Assembly (NCBI RefSeq): GCF_019059575.1
Contig: NW_024881853.1
Span: 124,001-188,000, forward strand
Direction of reading: 5' to 3'
Source of the DNA: Amphibalanus amphitrite
Taxonomy: Eukaryota > Arthropoda > Thecostraca > Balanomorpha > Balanidae
Length of the DNA: 64,000 nucleotides
Under the pieces are notes generated by a model. The model made no database searches, was not told where the DNA came from, and was given only the letters and a program-made list of their open reading frames with translations. The translations under genes were made by a program, and so were the position numbers. Shown piece by piece: positions 54,901 to 63,900 of this stretch; within the stretch, counting starts at the first letter, position 1, and each line of letters begins with the position of its first letter.

Positions 54901-57884
54901 CTGAGTATCATCTGCGTATTGGACTAGGGAGCCCAAGTTATTGGCAACAGAAGTCATATCATTGACAAACAAATTGAACAACGTTGGGCCCAAGACACTG
55001 CCTTGCGGAACACCTGATGAGACCTTGCCTCTAAAATCATCACAGCCTCGAACATACTGACATCTCTCAGCAAGGTAGCTCTCAAACCAGGGGTGTTCAA
55101 TTCCGTAATGAGAAAGTTTTTGAAGCAATATACTGTGATCAACAGAATCAAAGGCTCTGCTCAGATCTAATGACACCAAGATACATATTTTGCCGCTATC
55201 GATGGTGGACCGAATTGACTCTGTCAACGCAATGAGAGCATGGTTTACGGAATGACCAGGTCGGAATCCAAACTGCTCGTCCGATAACAGACAACAGTCT
55301 TCTAAATATGTCTTAAGCTGAAGTGAAACAACTCTTTCAAGAATCTTAGACACAACGTTTAACAGAGAAATCGGTCTGTAATTGCGCTATCTATAATTGC
55401 GCTATAATGCGCTATCATGTCCGTATATCGATTGAGCCTGGCTCTGTTACTTTGAGCCCCCTGTTATGAAGGCAAGATATGTACTTTCAACAGCACACTG
55501 AAAACAATTTAACCCAAGGCCGGCGAGTAAACCGGTGTTTCGCGGGTACCCCTATCCGCAACCATTTTTAACCACCCTCCCAGGAGTACAGTAAGGCCCC
55601 ATTGCATTGTAGTTGTCCCTGCTCTCAGCGGACATGTTCGCTGACAGCGGTTATATCCGCTCAGAGCAAGTACGACTACACCGCAATGGGACCTAGCACT
55701 ACTCGTGGGAGGGTGGTTAAAAATTGTTGCGGATAGGGGTACCCGTGAAACACTGGTTTACTCGCCGGCCTTGGGTTAAATTGTTTTCAGTGCAGGAGTC
55801 CGGTCACTGCGCTGCTGGCAATGCGGTAGCTATTACCGGCTGCTTGCTGCGGCTGGCCGGAAGTGGGGGAAGTTCCGGCGCACCGGCGGCGGATGCTGAT
55901 CACTTCCGGTGGCCGCTGGCTGGTCACGGTCGGCTCGTATTGACCGTGCCGTCCGCCCCTCTCTGTCTGTGTCTCACATAACGTCCCTGGCTGTCGTGAT
56001 GGTATGCGCTATGCATGTCTCACACTGCGCGCTCAGAGAACGGACGGGGCTCGCTGCGCAAAATAGCTCCTGAGAGAAAATGACGAAACTAGAAACTATG
56101 TCTTTTAGTGATGAGTGAATTTCAATGAATGAGCTCCGTCAGGCCTAATGTTGTGAACAGGTAACACGTTGTTAAATGCAACTCATGTCGTTTTTCCAAG
56201 GCTTAGAATAGGCCATTTGGGTAAACGGACCAGCTTTCAATACAGGTAGATATTTTGGGCTGAAGCTTAAGACCTCTTGCAAAGTTATAGAGCATATGTT
56301 TACCAAAATAAGACACATTCATAGAAAGGCGCAATGAAATGTCTAATATTGAAAACTATCCACATTCCTTGTTGCAATTACATTAGATTATTTGTATTAC
56401 ATTCATTTGGAATTTCTGTGAATCCAGCCATGAGATTACTGCCGTTTAAGACGATGTCACATCGCATGCCAGCGAGAAGCTGTATCTCTGCTAAGTATGA
56501 AACATATTATTTCCAAGAAGGCCGACATGACTGACAGTAGAAATGGGTTTCACCAGTCGCGTTTAGCGATTAGTATCCTGAAAAATCAAAATGGAATCAA
56601 CCACAAGATATATTGAACCATCATACCATATCCCAAATGAATTATCGACACGCGCCTCACTGTAATACCTCAGATGCCAATGCTCTGTGACCTTATCTAT
56701 ACCTCCACCATTGTCCCCAATGACAGTCCTCCCCAATGACTCCTTTAGCCATACGCTCCCATGCGATGGCGGGCGCACGCAATGCAGCGCGGGCGATAGA
56801 ATTCCGACCATCGCTTCCCGTCTCGCATTGTCCCGTCCCAGTAGAGTTCTGTGGAACCGCTGACATACCAGTGAACACCCAGTGGACACGTTTGTAGGTG
56901 GTACCCGATACGAACGGCCCGGGGGCGTTATGTAGGTCAAAGGTCACAGAGTCACCGAGCTGGCACGGAGCCAGCTGACCTCACGTGCACCGTTGGTACG
57001 AGGCGTGAGGTGTGAGCCGCTGCCGGCTAATGTGGATGCACCGGTAATGTGGATTAGCGATTCCATGGCACACCAATGTCACGTAAGCTTGGTGGCAGAA
57101 GTAAATAATGTGTCAGCTAGGAGTGCTTGTCATCCGCTGCCGTGTGCCGTGCATATGCAATAAGAGTAATTTGTAGCGGTATTTTAAAGGAAATAATTGA
57201 GGTACATCATATTTACAATAAGAAATAGGCATATCTTGCGATTTGAAAGACTCAACTGGCAAAAATGACATTAAATAGCAATTTTGATGCCATCGCCTGG
57301 CAGTGCGTTCCCAGTTTCTCAAACTAGATCATAGATGGCTCTGCGGTCTGTACGCCTGCTGGATGCTGCACCGCAATACTCACATAGATGACACAAGCCG
57401 CATTTAGCTCTAAAAGAGAGCAGGATCGTACACCGTCTCGGCGGACCGACTTGCCTGTGGGGCTGGTGGGTGAATTGTGCTAATAACGTGTGACGCAGAA
57501 TCATATCGGGTGTGAGAACTGACCAAGCTCAGCAATTTAGCAGGGATTGTGCACTCTTGTAGTCCCGCCTTGCGTTGGTAATGAACGTATCGGAGTTGAT
57601 CAGTGATAATGCAAGGTTGAATAGGTGGTCACTTACCAAGCCAACTATCTTTTTCAGGCACGAGAAGTTTTACACTTGCTGTGATGAGCCGTACCTGGAC
57701 ATAACGTTCAACATTACCATGAGGAGGAAGACGCTGTTCTACACGGTCAACCTCATCATCCCCTGCATGGGAATCTCATTTCTCACCGTTCTCACATTCT
57801 ATCTGCCCTCCGACAGTGGAGAAAAGGTGAGAGGAAGAGGGAGAGGGGGAGGGAGAAAGAGGGAGAGAGAGAGGGGGAAGAGGA

Positions 57885-57915
<31 letters not shown>

Positions 57916-60900
57916 AGCGAGAGAAAAGGATAACTAGCATTAGTGGCATATGGTACTGATGTTTAGTTGCATAAAGTAATTGTTACCACAAAGCCATGCA
58001 GATGCGGCAGGAACTTCATTTTCATCGTACATTCGTCAGTGTGAGAGGGATACGATCAGAAACATCATGTGTGGGTCGAATCCTGGTCTGAGACCTCATT
58101 GTTCCACTAGGTGGCAGTTCATTTGATTTCCATCACTGATGTAACTGAGAACATCTGACGTCACTGCCCCCAGGTGACGCTGTCCATCTCCATTCTCATC
58201 AGTCTGCACGTGTTCTTCCTGCTGGTCGTGGAGATCATCCCGCCGACGTCACTGGTCGTCCCGCTGCTCGGAAAATACCTCATATTCGCAATGATACTCG
58301 TATCAATAAGGTAGAGTAAAGTTCAACATAATTACTCGAATTTCTCAAAGAGCCTATCAGAGTGTTGTGATATAACTGACCATTGACCGACTTGGACTCA
58401 ATCGACGAGTAGTTGGTACTCCGTTCATTATCATCTAAGCATGGGAATAAAGGGCCTCATAAAAGCCCTTTGGGTCATGAATTATGGTTTTTTGTAATAA
58501 TAATATTCCCATTCTTACGTTTATTTCTAATTTCTTATGCTAAAAATCTACAATCAATACTGGCTGGAACGCAGTATGTTATAGAATTATTTTACCAAAA
58601 TATTTGGTGGAGTAATTAACGTGTGTCTTTAATGGATCGATCGCAATTTGCATGGTTACGCTGCTTCCCGGCCGTGCCAGGTTACCTCATTACACTCCTC
58701 TGCTGTTTGTCTTGCAGCCGGCCTCATTAGTTTCACGGGGAGACGTGGACTGGGAAAATTAATGGATGTAGTTGGTCTGCCTATCGCATGCATAGAAAAC
58801 TACATAATGAATGCCTGTATACGTATTTAACCCGGCGGCCGCTGGGCCTCCGCGCCACCCGCCGGCCGCTGGGGGGGGGGGCATATAGTTGCCCCCCCCT
58901 TAACTTCCGCGGCGATATCGTCGCAACGCGAAGAGATAGAGAAGCGAAACTTTGCACACATCTTTCTGAATACCTAGCCGAGGTTGTGTCCAAATTTGGT
59001 GTCGATCCCATTTGAAATGACGTCACAGTGACGTCATAAGTCAAATTATAGATTTGCGACTCTCAGTTTCCTCACGATACATCAGGTATATGGGACCGAA
59101 TATAAAGGGCCGATTATTGGTTAGCAACTAGATGGAAGTGTACTTAGATGTTTTAGGATGACAGCAGGTGCTGTCTACTTCATTTACAGTTGAGTTTCAT
59201 GCTCAGCGTCATCAGAAACGGTCCATATCGGAAAACGACAAAACTTTATGACGTCACTGTGACGTCATCTTAGATGCTACAACCACCAAACTTTCTTCAA
59301 ACATTGCCTAGGTATTCATTTGAAGCTATGCCAAGTTTCACGTTCGTAGCTCATCAGGTTTCGGAGATATTCCACAAAACGTAAAGGGGGGCAACTTTAT
59401 GCCCCCCCCCCAGCGGCTCGTGGGTTAAGGAGAGATTAGTCACTAAAAGAATAAAAAAAACGCGAAAAAACTTGAAGTGAACCATTTATTGCATAATATA
59501 CTTGCATCACAAAGTTTTGGAAGGAAATGCGCTGTGGCAAGTGCCGATATGTATGTTATGCACCGGGAGTTACGTTATTAACCCGCGCCCCACTGGGGTC
59601 TGTGTATAACACGCCCTACTGGGGGGGGGGGGGGGCTATTCATAGCCCCCCCTCCTAACTCCGAAACTACTGGGCCGATCGTCAAAATTCAAACGGCGTC
59701 TGATAGCCCCGGAAAAACTGTCGAACGAAACCTAATTTCATTGACCTCGAGGTCACCGATGACGTCACAGGTCAGGTCAAAGTAAAAATTATTAGCACTT
59801 TGGCTTGTTCACATTTTGGGCTCTGGCCGCCGTCTTACAAGTCAGATCAGGCTCATTTTTGGTTTCCACACTCGTGAACAGATGCTCTAGATACCTTGCG
59901 GGTACCAAACTTGTACTTTGATTTTCAGGTCAGGGTCAGGTCATCACAGGTCACGAAAATATTATATCATGCGTCGGTCACGTGACACATGTTTTATGGT
60001 CCATTTAGGCCATAGATTTCGAATTTGATGTCGTCTATGTCATTCGAGGTCATTTTGAGTCGAATTTAGCTTAGGTCAGGTCACTTTCAGGTCAAAAAAG
60101 GTCAAATTTTGAAGTTGAAATTTTTCAACAAAAATGGTGTCTATTGGATGCAGTTTGAGCTCAGGAACACGATGGTGCCATTTATATTGGTGTACGATGC
60201 CAAATACGTACTGAAAAATTGATTTGAAAAATTAATAATTGTGAATTTTTTGCAATAATGCGTATAACTTGGCCATTTTTGAAGATATTTAGCTAAAACT
60301 TGCTAGAGGTAGTCATAATAATGACTTCTATCACATATATTCCGTTTTTTTCGAAAAGTCAAAAATTTTTGAAAAAAATGTAAAAATAAAAATTTTGAAT
60401 TTTATTATTTGAAATTTTCGAAATTTTCAAAATTTCGAAAATCCGAGATAGCAGTTTGATAGCGCAGTCTATTCTGAGTCCTCTCATGCAAAGAAATTGG
60501 ATCTAGCTTAAAAACTGAGCTCTTGGGAGCGATTGCCGTGGTTCAATGTTTTGCGTCGAAATCGGACGAACATGACGTCACTCTGACGTCATTTCCGGCC
60601 GACCTATAGTAGCTACGAAGTTCAAATTAGGTGTCAAATTGATGCAGCCGAAGGTACTGAAAGTTTGGCGTCGATCCGTCAAGCGGTTTGGAAGTTATTG
60701 CAGAAAAACGGGAGGGGGGCTATAAATAGCCCGACACTGTCATTTCGCTCACATTGCCCGAGACGCATTGGATTGCTGCTTATGAAACAAAGTAACAAAA
60801 CTGCGGGCGATAAGCTGCAGTTTACAGCTGCCGGTCGCCCCGTCCTGTCGTGGGAACAGTTTCATGTGGACATTACCAGGCCTGCAAACCCCTCCTTGTC

Positions 60901-63900
60901 CCGCTGGCCCGGCAGCGTGTAGGCTATTACTCGGCGCCTCGGGATTTAGGAGAATTGCCTGTCAAAGGCGGACCGGCCGATTTCCGCGCTGTTCTATTGT
61001 TGCCACTGGTCGTATATCAGACAGTTATCCGCGATGGCAGCGGGAGTTTGGGCCAGTGGAATGGGACCGTTGCCAAGCGCACAACATAGTTGGGGTTATG
61101 GTTGACCCCGTTGCGAATGTGACCATCCAGCTGGCTGTTAATGTCGTAAATTATGATCGAGATGGGAACAAAAGCCGATAGGGGATGACGCCTTTGAGTG
61201 TTATTTACGGTCGGGATGACATATGACATAACTATGAGTATAAACGGAGTATGGTAAGATTTGTGAACGAAAATGTTACCAAGACCTTGGGCACTTTGTC
61301 AAAACTTGCTAGCGGTTGATTACTGACCCGTGAGCAGTGTGCTGTATCATAAGAGCTGAGGCTTTGGAAGAAAACAGATGGGTAGCAAAGTGAATTTAAA
61401 CATAAGTTCCTCTTTGCCGAAGTGCACCGTTAAAATATCATGTTGAAGAGTCAATTCTCCGTGCACCAATTAGTATCTATGTAGTTTACGTAGTTATGGC
61501 CCTCTGTCTGCTCTGCAGTGCTGAGTTGACGCCATTCCTTCTGTGTCCTGTTGCAGTATCGTGGTGACCGTGCTGGTGCTGAACGTGCACTGGCGGTCAC
61601 CGCAGACCCACCGAATGGCGCCCTGGGTGCGGAGGCTCTTCATCCAGCTGCTGCCCCGCCTGCTGGTCATGCGGCGACCGCGGAAACCTCCCAAAAGGTC
61701 GGGTCACCCCTCCCCGCTCCTCTCCTCTCCTCTCCCTCAGCTCACGGAGTGGGCTTTGTAAGCTCAACAAGGCTTAATAAGCCATCTGATTGGTCGTTTG
61801 GCGGCCATCGGAACCTGGAAATGTGCATTGAGCGCCATAATAATGCAATAGCAATGCTACGGTCTGCCGCTCGATGCTATCACAGGAAATGAAAGATGAA
61901 AGGAAATGGGGTCATCACCTAGCCGTGAAATACGACCTATACTTCAAAAAGAAATGTCCGCTCGGCTGAGAAGTGAGACATATATATATATGGTGATGGG
62001 AATGCGGCAACTTTGGGCATTGTTGCAAGGATAAGATCGATGCTTGATGTTATTCCTTACTGAAATATCTTCATAAGCGCACATTACTCCGTAATCATGA
62101 GCATCCTTTCTTTAGTTATTTATACAGTTGTACCACTCTCATATCAGATGATTTATTGAATGCTTCAAAGTATGGGCGTGCTGAAGTGCTCCAGAATCAC
62201 GCTTTATTGCTTACCAGCTGTGCAGATCATTGTTTTTCCCTCAGGCGATATATGAGGCACAATTACACCATGATGGCAGAGGCCGGCTGCAAATCAGTTC
62301 TATTCTCGGCAACGAAATTGTATTGCAGGCGCCCCATATGGTTCCGGAAATGCAATAGGGCTGTTTGTTTAGCAGCCTGTAAACTGTTTTTTTTTATATG
62401 TTCCTTATTCACCTGAAGGGTCTCTCCTGAAGGGCTATCGCTCCTCATTTGTAGCAGTCTCGCCACTTCACATCTTGTCTTGTTTCCATTTCTCTTAGTT
62501 CCGAGTATGTCGTGCGCAAGACGTTTTTTGGATTGCAAGTTACAACAAACACATACAAACGACCATTGACAATGCTCCTGGGAACGCGTGGTTGTCAGTG
62601 ACTTTGCAGTTGGTGCTTCTGACCGTGGGAGCTCGCCCGTTTCCAGCGGCTGGCGGCCGGGGGAGCCTCTGCCCGGCTGTAGCTCGGTGCGGAACTCATC
62701 CACCGGTAACCTGACGGGCTCTCAGTCGCTCTCCTCCGTCGAGGGGATTCAACTGTGCGCAGAGAGGTGAGGGCCCCAGCGATAGTAGGGGCGCTGTGTA
62801 TGAGTATGGTGTATAATACAAATAATGTTTCAAATGTCGTAGAACATTGAAAAACGTTGAAAAATACTTTAAAGAAAGACATTGCTGACGGATACTATTG
62901 CGAATCTTGTCTTTGGGCTTTGTTTACATTCAGGCTCGTTTACTTTTGGAGAGTTTCAGAGAATAGGATGAACTCTTGCAGATAAAAAGCCGTTCACGAC
63001 TCCCTTTCTTGAAGTTGTTATCTGCTCCATTGTGATTTGACTTGGACTTTTCTTGTGAATAGTTGCCTTCCTCGTTGATTTTTTTTTTTCATGTGACTGT
63101 GGCCCACGTATGCCAAATAAAACACTTGTCATGGTGTGTTTAACTTCCCGCTTTGTATATTAAAACGCTTACTGTGCACATTGCATTCACCCCATTACCC
63201 ACACGAGTGTTGTTTTCCCCACAGGCACTATTCAGAGTCGGTCATCAACCCGTCGTGCCAGGTGCACGGCGGAGAGGCGAGCGACTGGAGCCCCCTCTGT
63301 GACCGGGTGCCTGTTCTCGGTAACCGGTCGCGCCTCGGGCTGGCCGGCTGCTCACAGGAGATCCATCGGGTCAGCTGGTGTGTCAACTTTATCGCCGAGA
63401 ACACCAAGAACAAGGAAGATCAGCTGGCTGTGAGTTATTAGTGTGATGGGCGTCAAAGGTCATCTGCATGTGTAAGGAGCGGGGAGCTTATTTCTATCGC
63501 ATTTCATTATTTCAGTCCTGGTTGGTGGTGACCGTCCAGACAGGACCGCAAGGGGTCCGGTGGTCACGACAGTAAACGGAAGAATCGTGATATCCTATAA
63601 GCGCTTATGTCAGCTTAAAAATGGGGACCACCAGTGTAAAGGTGGAAAGTTATAGCGTAAGTGTGCGTAAGAGGAATATTTACGTGTGCTCACCCCTGAC
63701 CGCTGGATAACCTCCCCCGTCTTTCCTTCCGCAGGTGCGCGAGGACTGGAAGTACGTGGCGATGGTGCTGGACCGGCTGTTCCTCTGGGTGTTTCTGCTG
63801 GCTGTGGTGGTCGGCACGGCTGGTATCATCCTCCAGGCGCCGTCTCTGTACGACGACCGGGTCGCACTCGACCTCAAATACTCAGAGATTGGGCGGTTCC

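Noticed and set aside
55511..55778. TTAACCC...GGGTTAA as another piggyBac-like element
   Set aside because: Inverted identity continues past the TTAA on both sides to CACTG, so TTAA is internal and not a target duplication.
62245..62416. Possible additional cytoplasmic-loop exon
   Set aside because: The acceptor and phase fit exon 8, but there is no good donor before the stop and the protein has no loop-like character. Exon 9 joins in phase without it.
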